DNA from: Exophiala sp. HKRS030
Taxonomy: Eukaryota > Ascomycota > Eurotiomycetes > Chaetothyriales > Herpotrichiellaceae
Direction: 5' to 3'
Assembly: GCA_023897205.1 (NCBI GenBank)
Contig: JAHWDD010000005.1
Coordinates: forward strand, 1,550,001 to 1,614,000
Length of the DNA: 64,000 bases
Below the pieces are notes generated by a model that worked only from the letters and a program-made list of their open reading frames with translations, had not been told where the DNA came from and made no database searches. Position 1 is the stretch's first letter; every line of letters starts with the position of its first letter. The position numbers and the translations under genes were made by a program. Positions 21,516 through 33,700 of this stretch are shown here, one piece after another.

Positions 21516-24500
21516 ATGGTGGGCTTAGTATCGGCGGCCGGTCTGGTCGGCTTCCTGTCCGAACCTGATCCGGAGCTCAGAAGCTTTGCTTTGAAGCAGC
21601 TGGACACGCAGGTCGATTTGTTGTGGACGGAAATCGCCAATTCTCTTGGTGAGATGTATGTATTAGTTGGGTAGGCTTGATCGGGTATCAGGTACTGACA
21701 CTGTCTCGTCTAGTGAGGCCCTTTACGAAGATGATACCTTCCCAGACCGGGAACTCGCAGCTATCGTCGCATCCAAAGTGTACTACCACCTGCAAGAATA
21801 CAACGAGAGCATGGCCTTTGCTTTGGGAGCTGGACAGTACTTCAACCTAGACAACGCAGGCGAGTACGAAGATACAATCATCTCGAAATGTGTCGATACG
21901 TTCATCGCCTTGTCCGCCAGCAGGGATCCCACCCTGGCCGCCGCCACTGCTGGCGCGCAGCCTCAGCTCGACACAGCTTTCGGTCAAGGAGGGGATGGTG
22001 CCGCCAGCATGTCTGCCAGCTTGACATCTCCAGTCACTCCTTTCTCCCAATCCGTCCTGCCATCGAAGTCCCTCCTATCGAGACAAAACACGGCGACTTT
22101 CGATCCTACACAAGCCGGAGCTGAAGTTACCCAACTCGGGTCTCCAGAAGCCATAATCCAGCAACGTGGCCTTCAGAAAGCCTTGACTCGTGTCGTTGAA
22201 TCCCTCTTCGAGAAATGTTTCCAGGAGAAGCGGTATCGCCAAGTTGTTGGCATCGCTCTGGAGGCACGAAATCTCGGCATCCTGCGAAGAGTCATCAAAC
22301 GAGCCGCCGAGGATGAAACCAAAGAGGATGGAGAAGCTACAAAGAAGGGTGAAGAGTTGATGGATTATGTTCTCGAGATCTGTATGAGCGTCGTACAAGA
22401 GCGAGGCCTGCGGAATGAAATACTCAAGATGATTCTCGAGTTACTCAACGACATTCCCTCCCCGGACTACTTCGCCATTGCAAAATGCGTCGTCTATCTC
22501 GATCAACATTCTCTGGCCTCAAACATCCTACGACAATTGGTCAACAAGGGAGATGCCCGCTCGTTAGCGGTCGCCTACCAAATTTCCTTCGATTTGTACG
22601 ACAACAGCACGCAAGAGTTTCTACAAAAGGTTCGAGAAGAGCTCGCAGAGATGCTACCGAAAGAGGACAAGACTTCCGAATCGGATACATCAAAGCCGGA
22701 CAAAATGGTGGAAGACAAGGTAGAAGACCAGCTACAACAAGAATTGCAAGATTCGGCAGGCGCACCCGCACCCTCGAAATCCTCCAACTCAACAACTCCC
22801 GAACAACAAGACGCAGTCAAAAAGATCAGAGACATCCTTGATGGGCTCACCTCTATACACCTGAATGTTGAGTTCCTCCACCAAGCGAACCGTGTGGATT
22901 ACTCAATCCTGTCGAAAGTTAAAGATAGTTTAGAGGCCCGATACTCGATATACCACTCGGCAGTGACGATATGTGCTGGGTTCATGCACGCCAAAACAGC
23001 CACCGATAGTTTCTTCAGACAAAATCTGGAATGGCTGGGCAAGGCCGTCAACTGGTCCAAATTCACTGCTACGGCTGTATTTGGAGTCATCCACCAGGGT
23101 AATATCAACCAGGCTCAGCGACTGCTGACTCCCTACCTGCCAAAGGCTGGAGGTGTGACTAGTTCTCATGATTCTCCATACAGCCAGGGCGGATCTCTTT
23201 ACGCCTATGGATTGCTCTGCGCCAACCACAAAGGCAAAGCTGTTGACTTCATCCGGGAAAAGTTCAAGGAAGCCACGGAGGAAGTCGTGCAGCATGGTGG
23301 TGCTTTAGGCTTGGGTGTTGCTGGCATGGCCTCTGGAGATGAAGCTGTCTTTGAGGATCTTCGGAATGTTCTCTGGGCTGATTCTGCCATCAACGGTGAA
23401 GCTGTCGGTCTGGCAATGGGTCTCGTCATGTTGGGCTCAGGCAATACCAAAGTCTTGTCTGACATGATTCAACATGCCCACGATACTCAACACGACAAGA
23501 TTGTCCGGGGTCTTGCTGTTGGCATGGCCTTGATCATGTATGGTCGTCAGGAAGGTGCCGATGAACTCATTCAAGGTTTACTCAATGATACCGATCCTAC
23601 CATGAGGTACGGAGGTATCTTGACCATTGCTATGGCTTACGTCGGAACCGGCAGCAACAAGGCTGTGCGGAAATTGCTACACGTTGCTGTCAGTGATGTC
23701 AGCGACGACGTTCGACGTATCGCTGTCTTGAGTTTGGGCTTCATTCTCTTCCGCAAGCACAGCAGTGTGCCCAGAATGGTGGAGCTTCTTGCCGAATCCT
23801 ACAATCCTCACGTCCGGTATGGAGCCGCCATGGCTTTGGGTATCTCTTGCGCCGGCACTGGCCTTGCTGAAGCCATCGATCTGTTGGAGCCTATGTTGAA
23901 GGATCCTACCGATTTCGTCCGACAGGGTGCTCTGATTGCTCTTGCCATGGTTTTGGTGCAACAAAATGAAGCCATGAACTCGAAGGTGGTCTCAATTCGC
24001 AAGCAAATGCTCAAGATCATCGCCGATCGACATGAAGACGCCATGTGTAAATTCGGATGTGCTATGGCTTTGGGTATCATTGATGCTGGTGGCCGAAATT
24101 GCACCATCAGCCTGCAAACGCAGACTGGTAACTTGAACATGCTGGGAATCGTCGGTGCTGTTGTCTTTACACAGTACTGGTACTGGTTCCCACTTGCGCA
24201 CTTCCTGTCATTGTCGCTGACACCTACTGCGGTTATTGCGATTGACCAGAAATTGGAGGCCCCAGTCTTCAAGTTTCACTGCAACACTCGACCAAGTCTG
24301 TTTGACTATCCTCCTGAACAAGTCACCAAGGCGGACGAAGCGCCGGAGAAGGTCAAGACTGCTGTTCTCAGTACTACCGCTCAGGCACGCAGACGTGCGG
24401 CTAAGAAAGAGAAGCAGCAAAGAAGAGACAGCATGGACGTTGACACGGCGACGCCGGTGACACCAAGAGTTGAAAAGGGTGATAAAATGGACACGGATGA

Positions 24501-24966
24501 GCCGGCAGTCAAGGAGGAAGAGGGTAAGAAGAAGGAGGGAGAAGCTACTGAGGTGAAGAAAAAGGCCGAGAAGGAGAAGGTCGGTTATGACATGTCCAAC
24601 ATGTCGAGAGTGCTTCCGGCTCAAGTGAAGTATTTGACATTCCCGGATCAGCGGTACCAGCCCGTCAAGCAAGCCACCGGTGGTGTGATGGTGGTTCTTG
24701 ATACGGAGCCAGAGAAGGAGCGCGAGGTTATTCCTCTTCTCGTCAGTAAGGTCGAACCTCCTGCTGCTCCCGCCGCTGGTCGAACGCCTGGAGGTGCTGC
24801 CAGTCAAGCAACCCCAGAGACTCCCGCACGACAGATCACCGGGTCTGGTGCTGCCGCGGCAGTTGGAGTATTGACTGCAATTGACGAGGACGAGGAAGGA
24901 ACTGAAGAAGCTCCTTGTCCAGCGGAGTTCGACTACGAGACTGATTCTGAAGAACAAGCAGAGTAG
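21516..24966 (+). CDS. RPN2: 26S proteasome regulatory subunit RPN2 (PSMD1)
   Basis: Model: join(21516..21655, 21714..24966), 1130 aa, a normal fungal length. Largest scaffold subunit of the 19S base; it docks Rpn13 and contacts Rpn1 and the ATPase ring. The first exon gives MVGLVSAAGLVGFLSEPDPELRSFALKQLD. An N-terminal helical solenoid is followed by the toroid of PC repeats at about residues 540-830 (for instance GEAVGLAMGLVMLGSGNT, IVRGLAVGMALIMYG, MRYGGILTIAMAYVGTG, VRYGAAMALGISCAGTG, FVRQGALIALAMVLVQ). A Lys/Glu-rich spacer follows, then the conserved LPAQVKYLTFPDQRYQPVK end and an acidic tail. The intron (58 nt) breaks a Glu-Ile-Glu sequence; the frame is open throughout. Confidence 0.97.
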
Positions 24967-26185
24967 TTTCGTACAGGGAGACAGTCGCCTTTAATCAGCC
25001 GAACCTGGCTTACCGAAAAATCGAGAGAAGCCGTGTAGGATCAATGTAATTTTTTTCTGCTTTCTTTTCACAAAGCGCAAAAGATTTCAAAAATAGGGTA
25101 GTAGTGGGAGAGATGTGATAGGGAAAAGGATAGATTATATTGCATTCTTTTCTTGTTGCGACTCCTCCTGTGCCTCGGGTTTCTTTCTCCTGATCTTTCT
25201 AGGTGCATCATTCACAAAGAAAGAAGAGAGCACAGGCTATACATTGTTGGCGTGCCCAAGAGGATGAGTAGTGTGTAACTTTGACCGTCGAGACGCCTCC
25301 ACACGTCAGGTCTTTCTCGACAGACCCGTCCAGGTAGATCAATGAAGTGTCTGGGAGTATTATTGTACACATACACGTAAATTTATATACCCTTGTACCT
25401 ACACATACATACATACACATACACAAACACAAAGAGAGAGAGAGACAGACAGACCGCGACCAGGAAGACGAGAAACGAGATTGAAAACCGTCAAGTCAAT
25501 CTGGCCGGAAGTCAACAATCCGACAGTGGTTCCCTCGAGCCTCTCTTGTTTTGAAAAAAAAGGAAGAGAAGAAGAAAAAGCAAAAGGTGAGTGTGAGAGT
25601 GGTGATGGGTGGTGCTCATGAGCTCCAAAAGGTTGTAGAAAGCGTCGTGTGTCCTGTGTTGTGTTTTTTTGTCGTCCGATGATTCCTTCTTCTTACTCTC
25701 TCGTCTTTCTTCGTTCATCTGACTTCCCTGTACTTCTTTGGCCCCATCTTCTTTTAAAGATACAATTGTAGTCTCATCTTCTCGTCCCGAGTTGTCGAGT
25801 GAACACAGAATCCGAAATTGTGAGACAGGCCAAAAAAAAATACTCCACCTGCTCAATTTGAAGGACTCTCATTGCAGGGTGGTTGTCGTGTCCAAAGGCC
25901 TCAATCTACATCCAGAATCACCCATCGACGTCCAAGGTGATGATGGACTTGTCGTTTTTGAACTCCCTCGAAGGAAATCCCTCGGTGTTCGGACTCGTTG
26001 GCCCATTCTCAATTTTCCCCTGGATCCTCTGGACTTGAATGCGTCAAATTTCGAGCAAGAGGCACCCCTGAGGAGACCAGCCGGGACTCCAGAAACATCC
26101 TCGTCACCACCGCGATCCATCGTCTCGACGCGGGCCGCAATACTCCTGATCAAAAAAAAAAATTTCTTTGATCCTCTGCCGGCCA
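24967..26185. other. Convergent intergenic, RPN2 and mitochondrial uS8
   Basis: 1.2 kb between two 3' ends. It holds CATA, GA and A-run simple repeats. A 170-aa open frame at 25738 runs into the uS8m gene antisense and has no family features. Confidence 0.5.
25388..25455. repeat. Simple repeats: CATA/CA then GA/GACA
   Basis: Low-complexity run of CATA units followed by AG/ACAG units, in the 3' flank of RPN2. Confidence 0.8.
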
Positions 26186-26698
26186 TCATCGTACCCTACA
26201 GATCAACATGCCCCCCAATTTCCTCTCGACGCACTCCCTGGCCTCCATGATGCCCCGATCCGTGCTGACGTACATGCACTCCCCGGTCCTCGTCAGGCCC
26301 TTGACGTAGCCGCTGGTCTTGCCGAGGACGACCTTTTGCAGGCCCGACACGTCCATCCATATCCGCCGCGTCGGTTTGCTCACCAGGCTCATCCTGGACA
26401 GGACCGGCTCGCTCTCCCAGTACTTCAGGCCCAGCCACAACCGTCGGCTCGAGATGTTGTGACGCGTGACCGGCTCGATCGGGTGGCTCGGGTCCGACGA
26501 GCTCGGATGCGACAGGAGTTTGTGAGGCGGAGGGGGTTCGGGCCCGCCGCGGACGACGGTCGAGATGAAGCCGCCGTTCTGGAGGGCGAGCATGAGACCC
26601 AGGTGGAACTTGGTGTCGGGGATCGACGTCAACCCCAACCGGGCCCGAGAGGCGTTTTGGAGGTGTGAGCACGTGTTGGCGAGGTGGACCAGAGACAT
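26186..26698 (-). CDS. MRPS8: Mitochondrial small-subunit ribosomal protein uS8m
   Basis: One exon, 170 aa, from the ATG giving MSLVHLANTCSHLQNASRARL. This opening and the order of uS8 elements match fungal mitochondrial S8: TSIPDTKFHLGLMLALQNGGFI, VTRHNISSRRLWLGLKYW, and the C-terminal RNA-binding part ending KGLTRTGECMYVSTDRGIMEARE and GGMLICRVR. The open frame extends 56 codons further upstream, but that part shows no conservation, so the internal methionine is chosen. A component of the mitoribosome small subunit that binds 12S/15S-type rRNA. The insertion PEPPPPHK after the first domain is a fungal-type loop. It converges with RPN2. Confidence 0.92.
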   Translation of the reverse strand: MSLVHLANTCSHLQNASRARLGLTSIPDTKFHLGLMLALQNGGFISTVVRGGPEPPPPHKLLSHPSSSDPSHPIEPVTRHNISSRRLWLGLKYWESEPVLSRMSLVSKPTRRIWMDVSGLQKVVLGKTSGYVKGLTRTGECMYVSTDRGIMEARECVERKLGGMLICRVR

Positions 26699-28256
26699 TT
26701 TGTTGTGCAGAGAACTGGTGGTGGTTTCGTCCCCGGAAGTGAAGCGCGGAAGGAGGAGGTCGTTGCTTTTGTCGCTAATTAGGAACCGAGGCTGTGTAAA
26801 GCAAAGGACGATGTAGAGTTGCGTTGAGCTGTGTCGTGAAGCTGGATGTGTATTCGGTCGGTACAATGACTTTTGAGATGCTCGAGTAGGGCGAGTTGCA
26901 AAGGTGGATTAAATGTACAGCTGAGGTGTTGTTGGGTGTTGAGGCTTCGTGGCGATGCACAGTAGCCCAGCTGCCGGGGAAGGTCGTCCGCTTGAAATCA
27001 GGAAACACGAAAAAAAAAGTGAGCGTCGACGATTCAAAGTTGTTTCGTTTTTCTACAGCTTGTGTCGAACTGGATCTTCTTGAGAGAAAGTTGCGAGACG
27101 GGTTTCCGAAAAAGCGCAACCAAATGCCAAGGCCGAACAGGGACGATTTCTATTGGTGGACCGGATCAGGCTGAGATTGCAGGGATGAAGTTGGGTGGTG
27201 CATATCCCGTACACCTGTGACTTGCATGCTCTTTTGTCATACGGAGTACAAAAGCACATTCCATGAGCATACAGTATCTAACATTGTTGAAAGCACAAAT
27301 CTGTCTGCGCGAGAAGGGATAGCATTGCACTCATGTCATATAAAAATCGCCCTCAGATAGGCCACTTGAGATCAACCACCATAAAGGCGTCATAATAGAC
27401 TCCGTGGAAATTTTACAAGATGTCCAAAATGAATACCAGTTCTCTGAGGACTATACTATTGTCATTTGGCAAAGAGAAAAAGATGTTGAGCCTCGCTGTT
27501 TTTCCTCAGCTCGAGTAAGCCGTGCTCAGCATAACAATCTGGGTAAAGGATAACGGGATTTTCATATTTACGGGAGGATCGCCGTTCAATACCTTGGTAT
27601 CAAAAGAAGCCCGCTCCACCTAAATGTCCTTCGACACTGAAGACGACGACCACGTACGGTGTCGGGCGGGGCTGTAGCGCCATTTCACTCATCACGTACA
27701 CGTAGTTACCTCCCAAAATCTGTTCAGGGTAGAAAGTACTATCAGTGTCAGACTCGGTAGATTCGCCGACACGGTCTACGACGGCTCCGTCGTCTAGCCC
27801 GTTGAATCAGGATGGAAAACTTGGACATGAGCGGCCCAAGTCCGGACAGCTGGCTGAATTGTAATCGAAGGACAATGGGGACATCGTGATGGAGCGGCCG
27901 TCCCCTTGGGTATGCACTGTACGCCATGTTTCGTCGGTTACAGGGTCTGGGCCGTGCTGGTGCTATCGTCTCCCGGTTTCATAATCACGTTGTTGGGAAG
28001 ACGGATAAGTATGTAGGATATGTGATGGCACTTGATGATCACGGCGGAAAAGTGTCTTTCAAACGGCACGTTACCGTCAGTCTCGCCGAGCCGACTTGTC
28101 TTTGACCCTTGCAGGCAAGGTAAGGGCGGTTTCCTGCTTCCACGCCCGACAGTCCCTGTAGCCACCTTCCTCGAATGGTCCCACAACTGCTTTCGGAGCC
28201 CTCGTCTGGCCAGATGCAAGGGCCTCCCCGTTTCCGGCTCTTTCTCAGAAAATCTT
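26699..28256. other. Intergenic, 1.56 kb, no gene recognised
   Basis: Promoter side of MRPS8 and 3' side of the membrane-protein gene at 28257. It contains one exact TACGGAGTA at 27240-27248. Short open frames here have no recognisable features. Confidence 0.45.
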
Positions 28257-30154
28257 TTAGGAGATCCTTATGCATACACCATATGCCAGCAGCATTTGCG
28301 CCACCACGACAAAGCCGCCTACAGCCGGCGCGCCGTAAAAGAGCCCCACGGAGACAGCAAAATACAGTCTCCAGCCAATCCCAACGTAATTGTCATCTAT
28401 CAAGGATCTGAAGGTGTCCACTGCGGGCCCGACGAATATTCCGAAAGCCAACCATGTCATCGTCCAGACCCGCTGAGCATGAGTGCTCAGCACGCCCTTT
28501 CGGAAGTGAGACAGTGCCCCGACAACCACGATAGGCAGTCCTGGGATCACCATTATGAGAGCAAATACCACGACTCCCAATGGGATGGCGATGATGATAC
28601 TCAGCACCGTCCAAACCGATGACCCTTTACTTGTTTTCTGATTATGGCTGACCGTGCCACGTGGCCCTTCGTGGTGAGGAGGAGGAGATATCGATTGCTC
28701 ATTCAATGTGGCCTGACCTTGCTGATTCCTTCCTTCGCCATTGTCCTCGAGGGCAGCGTACTGATGTCTTTGTCCTAAGAACTCTCGATCCCATTCAGGA
28801 TCAAGTACCCCGACAGTGCCAGAAAATGCCACACTTGTTGGCGGGCTCGCCTGGAGGGGGTTGTCGTCTCGAGATTCTTCATGTTGATTCCGGGACATTA
28901 TGTCATCATGGCGAGGCTCGCGGTTCAGATTCTCTTCATCTTGGTCCACCGGCCCTTGGACCCTTTGCTGAGGCTGCCCATCGTTGCTCTCGGACCGTCC
29001 CTCCTGATCGTAGATCTCTGACACGGTTGGTGGAATGTCCATCTCTTCCTGCGACCCTGGAGGGTATCTGCCATGAAGCATAGCGTTATTGCTCAGAGGA
29101 GACTCTCTGGCCGGTTGCGTGTTGTTGTCGTCGCCTTGCGCGCCAGTTGCAGCATTAGGCAACATTTCAAGGGCCGTTGAATACTCATGTGTGGATGGTG
29201 CTTCATGCGTACTTTGAACGTCGACATCGCCAACATCTCCTCTGCCAATGAGATCTGAAGCATCTCGCATTGCCTGCGACTCGACTAGATACATTGTAGG
29301 ATAATGCGGAGCAAGAAGATTTGCAAGGAGATTTACCAGCGACATGTAAGCATAAGGAACCACCGTAAGGCCAAAGGCTGCATAGCCGTAGCGATTTATT
29401 TGGTCACCCCTGGCACTTTCGTAGAGAGTCGCGATGCCATACAATGATTGGCCAATCGCCACGAAGATTTTGACCAAGCTGTAGTTGCTCGAGATGAGCG
29501 CCGATCGAGCCTGAACTGGGCGAAAAAGTTGCTTCACAGGATCCAACACCTTTCGGAACCAACTTCTCTTTTCTGGGTCTGGATCATGGAGAAATTTTGC
29601 TGAGCGGGGTACTTGGATCAGGCTGAAGCCAGGTGGGAGAGCACTGACGATACCGTGAATCTTTGTTAATCTTGGATCGATCTTGGCTGTTTGAATGTTA
29701 GCCTGGAAAATACCAGGCATTGAGTGTACTTACTACCCAAAACCGAGGGTCTGGCACTCCGTTTCTTGTGATCATAGGCGACAGTACAGAGGGCGCCGGC
29801 TCGTGCAGCGCATCTCAGATCTGTCGGCGCGAATACAGCGAGACTTGATGCCGTCACGCAGCCGCGAATTACGCCAGAAGTCGGAAAGAGAAGAGCTGAG
29901 ATGACGACGATGACAGCACCAAATGTACTTTCTCCGGGACTTGTTTTGACCGTGGCGGCGTGGGCGATATAATTGCCCAGAAAGAATACCGCAATGTCGG
30001 ACCACTTCGTCGGCCTGCAAAGCAAATTAGTGTCGTTATGATTGGAATATCCAGGTGGGAGAGTGAAAATTGTAGAGTTGTTGGCGGCTGCCGCCAGAGG
30101 CAAATGAGAAAAGCCTAGAAGGACGGCAACAATGATCAAGTCTGCCAGCCTCAT
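28257..30154 (-). CDS. Multi-pass membrane protein of unknown function
   Basis: Model: complement(join(28257..29686, 29734..30154)), 616 aa. Not recognised as a named family. It begins with a signal peptide (MRLADLIIVAVLLGFSHLPLAAA) and an exposed NNST/NDT-containing segment with N-glycosylation sequons. Hydrophobic segments follow near VIVVISALLFPTSGVI, LVKIFVAIGQSLYGIATLY and FGLTVVPYAYMSLVNLLANLL. Then comes a hydrophilic, Gln/Glu/Asp-rich loop of about 200 residues, and then VLSIIIAIPLGVVVFALIMVIPGLPIVVVG, WLAFGIFVGP and a last pair at the C-terminus. The topology is six to eight helices with a long disordered loop, which could suit a sensor or scaffold. The 47-nt intron (GTAAGT..CAG) joins VLG to TKIDPRLTKIHG; the frame would otherwise end. 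Confidence 0.78.
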
Positions 30155-30566
30155 CACGCTGCTCGAAATCAGGTTGAAGCTATCGAAGCTTACCGGCGAA
30201 ACCGGATCAATCAGTTTGGATTAGCCCAACTCGTTATCCTATCGCCAGTACAGACGCAGATGAATGCTGAAGAAGAGAAGAAGATAATGAAAAGAGTCGA
30301 TGAGGCCGTGAAGAGGTGCAGGAGGGATGTGCCGCTGAGGCTGAGGCTGAGCCTTCGAACATGTCGAGGACGAGTGCCACTTTGCTCGGTGGCTGCATTG
30401 AGTGGTTGTGATTGGTGATATGCATTGGATCACGCATCCACGGATGTTCAGCTTGTATCGAAAAGGCGTTCCTCTCGCGTTAGCAGCTAATCGACATCGT
30501 AGCGTGGTGAAATGCCCTGCGTAGTGAAATGAGGAGCAGGTACTCTGAGCATCGACAACGCACACC

Positions 30567-30921
30567 CACAAAGTTCGATACCCAGCGCGGTTCGACGTGT
30601 GACGCGCCACGCTTTCTACGTAGATTGTCGGCCCTATCTCCCACACGGCTGAGTCGGCGAGGAAATCCTCATGAATATGGGTCAAGGACTTCTCTTGCGA
30701 GGACAGATTCTTCAAGATCAGTCAATTTTCGAGAATTCACTAGTTGGTCAAGTCGAGAGGGTCGACCGTCCTTTCGATCGCGTAAAGTTGATCTGGGGAA
30801 ATTATAAGCCTTGACAATGGATCGTACACTCTGTGTAGGATTCTTGTTTGAGAGCTTGAAGGGCAAGAAGTATTCTGGCTTCTTTCTGAGCAGATTCCCT
30901 TTCTTTTGGTGGAGTGGTAGT
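30567..30921 (-). pseudogene. Relic of a pogo/Fot1-type DNA transposase (N-terminal part)
   Basis: Three blocks in order match the N-terminus of fungal pogo/Fot1-like transposases (Tc1/mariner superfamily). The first (30844-30921) has KERESAQKEARILLALQALK. The second, in a shifted frame (30672-30842), has a psq-type helix-turn-helix, VRSIVKAYNFPRSTLRDRK, then GRPSR and NSRKLTDLEE. The third, after an in-frame TGA at 30669, has GFPRRLS and WVSNFV of the CENP-B-type helix-turn-helix. So one frameshift and one stop break it. The catalytic DDE part is absent: similarity fades near 30567. Not functional. I did not find terminal inverted repeats. Confidence 0.72.
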
Positions 30922-30995
30922 AGAAAACAGGTTGAAGGTACTATGTGGGGCGGAATGTGGGCGGCTCACTCTACAACACCTACGATATATATACA

Positions 30996-30997
30996 TA

Positions 30998-31031
<34 letters not shown>

Positions 31032-31037
31032 TATATA
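30996..31037. repeat. CA and TA dinucleotide runs
   Basis: About ten CA units followed by about seven TA units, directly upstream (in the minus-strand sense) of the transposase relic. Confidence 0.85.
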
Positions 31038-32040
31038 GAGCCCAAAATTCTTGAGCTTTGGCATTGCTAATTTCGGTACCCACAAGTAGACGAGGTACGG
31101 GGTACTTGATGCTTTGACGGACTAGCAGACCAGAAAAGGCAATTGATCACATGTCCAAGTGATAGTACTGTACTGTACACCCTTTTACGAAGTAAAGTCA
31201 CAACCATTCGGTAAAAGAAGCTCTGCTCTGGGCCCCCGGCCTCCCTCGGCTCATTTGCTGATACTTACACCCCAACGAGTTGTTTCTGACACTACAAGGA
31301 GAGGGCATGCACGAGTTTCTGTCCTGCGGTGCAACCGAACTCTTTAGGTGCATGAAAAAAGAACTCCCCTCCCAAAAAGAGAAAACGTCACACGCATTGC
31401 GGTGCATCGCGTCGCGTCGCGTGGCCTGGTCCCTCCCCTCGACCACGCTCGAAACTCGCTAATGCTATGCTTTTTGCAACGCTGGCCTTGTTTTCCTGGT
31501 CTGACAATAGGATCCGAAGCAACACCTGGCTGGTTTAGTTCTGTATCGATAAACCTGGGCAGGCTTTGTCGATGCATTTCTTCTTGGAGTACGAAGCAAT
31601 ACAACCTGCAGATTCGTTGGAAGGGTTATCTGTTTTAGAAAAAGAGGTAAAAAGGGTAGACAGAGAGAGAGAGGTTACTCTCATACTCTCGTAACAAGGT
31701 CGTGATGTTTAAGCGCCGGCCCCCTTTTGTCCCCACATATTTCTAGGTTGTTCATTCGTTGTCATACCTCAACTTGAACAAGCAAAGCCTGACAGACCAG
31801 GACCAGGAAACCCTTGCCATTTCCCAATCATTCTCCCTTCACCGGTTATCCAAAACACCAAACTCCATCCTTTGGTTTCGACTGGCTGACGGTGACCGAT
31901 TAAGCGCCCACGTTCATGCGACCTACTGTACCCATCGAAAATAAAACACTCTGCCGGTCTACATCCCTGTCACGGTCACCACCAAAAGGTTAAAACGGAC
32001 TACTTGTAGTTGGTACGGTTCCAGCGATGCGGTACGGTGG

Positions 32041-32074
32041 ACACACACACAACACACACACAGACACACACACG
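32041..32074. repeat. Interrupted CA repeat
   Basis: ACACAC run with single-base interruptions in the gene-poor region. Confidence 0.8.
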
Positions 32075-33700
32075 TCCCAGGTTCGAACGCCAACCCAATC
32101 GTCACACTTTCTTCTCCCCTTGAGACGACGCTAGAGACTTGACTGAACTGAACCCAAAACACCTCCCATACCAGACCAGGTTCGGAGATGCGGTTTTAGC
32201 CTCGCTGATCCTTGGCCTTACTTGTGCGTTGGCAAAATAATACAAGCAAAAAGCACGAGGCAAACCCAGGGAGAAGGATAAGGGTGGGTGGGGTGGGTAA
32301 GTTATCTAGATGGGTTGGGGGGGATGTAAAAGGATGAAATCGTTCGCGCCGCTTTTGCTGAGCGACGAGCCCCCCCCCTCCACCGCCGTCCCTCTCCCCC
32401 CCTTGTCTCTTTCATGTTTTCTGCCGAGTTTGTTTTTCGAATCCCCGAGATCTTCAATCACAAGTACTTTTCTCCGTAGGTAGAGAACGGTGATCTGCAT
32501 GTACCGTCTCGTCGTGAGAGTGATTGATGCAGCAAAGGTACATTGTCAACAGTTAAGCTCCCCCTGAAGTTTGACCATCTCGGTGATGTCGACTGAAGAA
32601 CTTGGTCTCTCTTTCTGGAACACCGAGTCATTCTTCACGATCACTCGTATTAACTAACCTAACCCCTCGGTGTGAATGAGGTGTCCGGCAAGCCTCAGGC
32701 TTACTACCGAACACGACTTTTGGGGTCATTCAAAAGTCCCAAACGTCTCGGAGAGGACTGTTTTTGGTGGTTACCGATCTCAGACTTCCCACTGGTTGGC
32801 ATGCCTTCCACACCTCCTATAACAACCTTCACCAATAGAAACCAATAAACAGACCACCCTTTCAGTACCCCCTCCATTCGTCATTCTCTTAAATCATACA
32901 CAAGGTACAGTAGTATCGGCAGACAAACACTTGACTCGCATATCTACGTAATCATACATGATCGTCAGCGAATGAAGAGAAGTTCAAAATCTCGTCTTGA
33001 AAGCTGAATCGTCGATTGAGCGCGCAGCCTCAGCCCAAGTCGCCGAGAACCCCAGAACGCGGCTCTTTGCCACGTTTTTTTCTGTCTTGCGTTGCATCGC
33101 TTCACTGGCACTGTACGTTTCGCATGAATAAAAACTTTGTGTGCTGGGAAAAGTGCTCTGAAAATAGCATGCAATGAGAAATCAGTATGCCATTTGCATT
33201 CCTGGGCCGAAGCTCACGCTCCTCCTTACACTCTCGAGGATGGTAAATTAAGTGATTGATTGCCCACCTCGGGATTTTTCCAAATCATACATCTTCATTT
33301 CTGTAGAATCCGGCTGCGGATTATCAACCCCATTTCGAAACCAGAGAAGAGCAGTGCTTTTCAGATATCCAACCACGGATCCATGCTCAAGATTGCAAAA
33401 ACGTAAAGAAAATGAACAATAAGATCTGCGCCGTTTGCCAACCTCTGGCACAGTCAGTCGGTTGACGAATTTCCAACCAAGTTCATGGTGACCTATTCAT
33501 TCCGGCTATATGTCGTGACTCGTCGTACCCGTACGCCGAGCGCCCTCGCGGAACCTCATGTGGTATCATGTACAAAAGAAATCAAATGGACATATCGTTA
33601 GAGACTCGGAACGAGTCAAGTCGTGAGCAAGATAGATTTTTTGCCTGCTGAGATGATTTGTGTCGATACGTTGACACTATCCACCAGAGACATGCGACAA

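Larger units (their letters stand above)
30155..33700. other. Gene-poor 3.5-kb region
   Basis: Apart from the transposase relic at 30567-30921 I recognise no gene. It has several CA and TA runs (30996-31037, 32041-32074) and no long open frame with family features. Part may be the 3' UTR of the gene ending at 33701. Confidence 0.5.

Noticed and set aside
24208..24957. 249-aa open frame antisense to the RPN2 C-terminus
   Set aside because: The opposite strand is conserved RPN2 sequence; the antisense product is a Leu/Ser/Arg shadow.
25738..26250. 170-aa plus-strand open frame overlapping the uS8m gene end
   Set aside because: No family features, and it overlaps a secure gene antisense.
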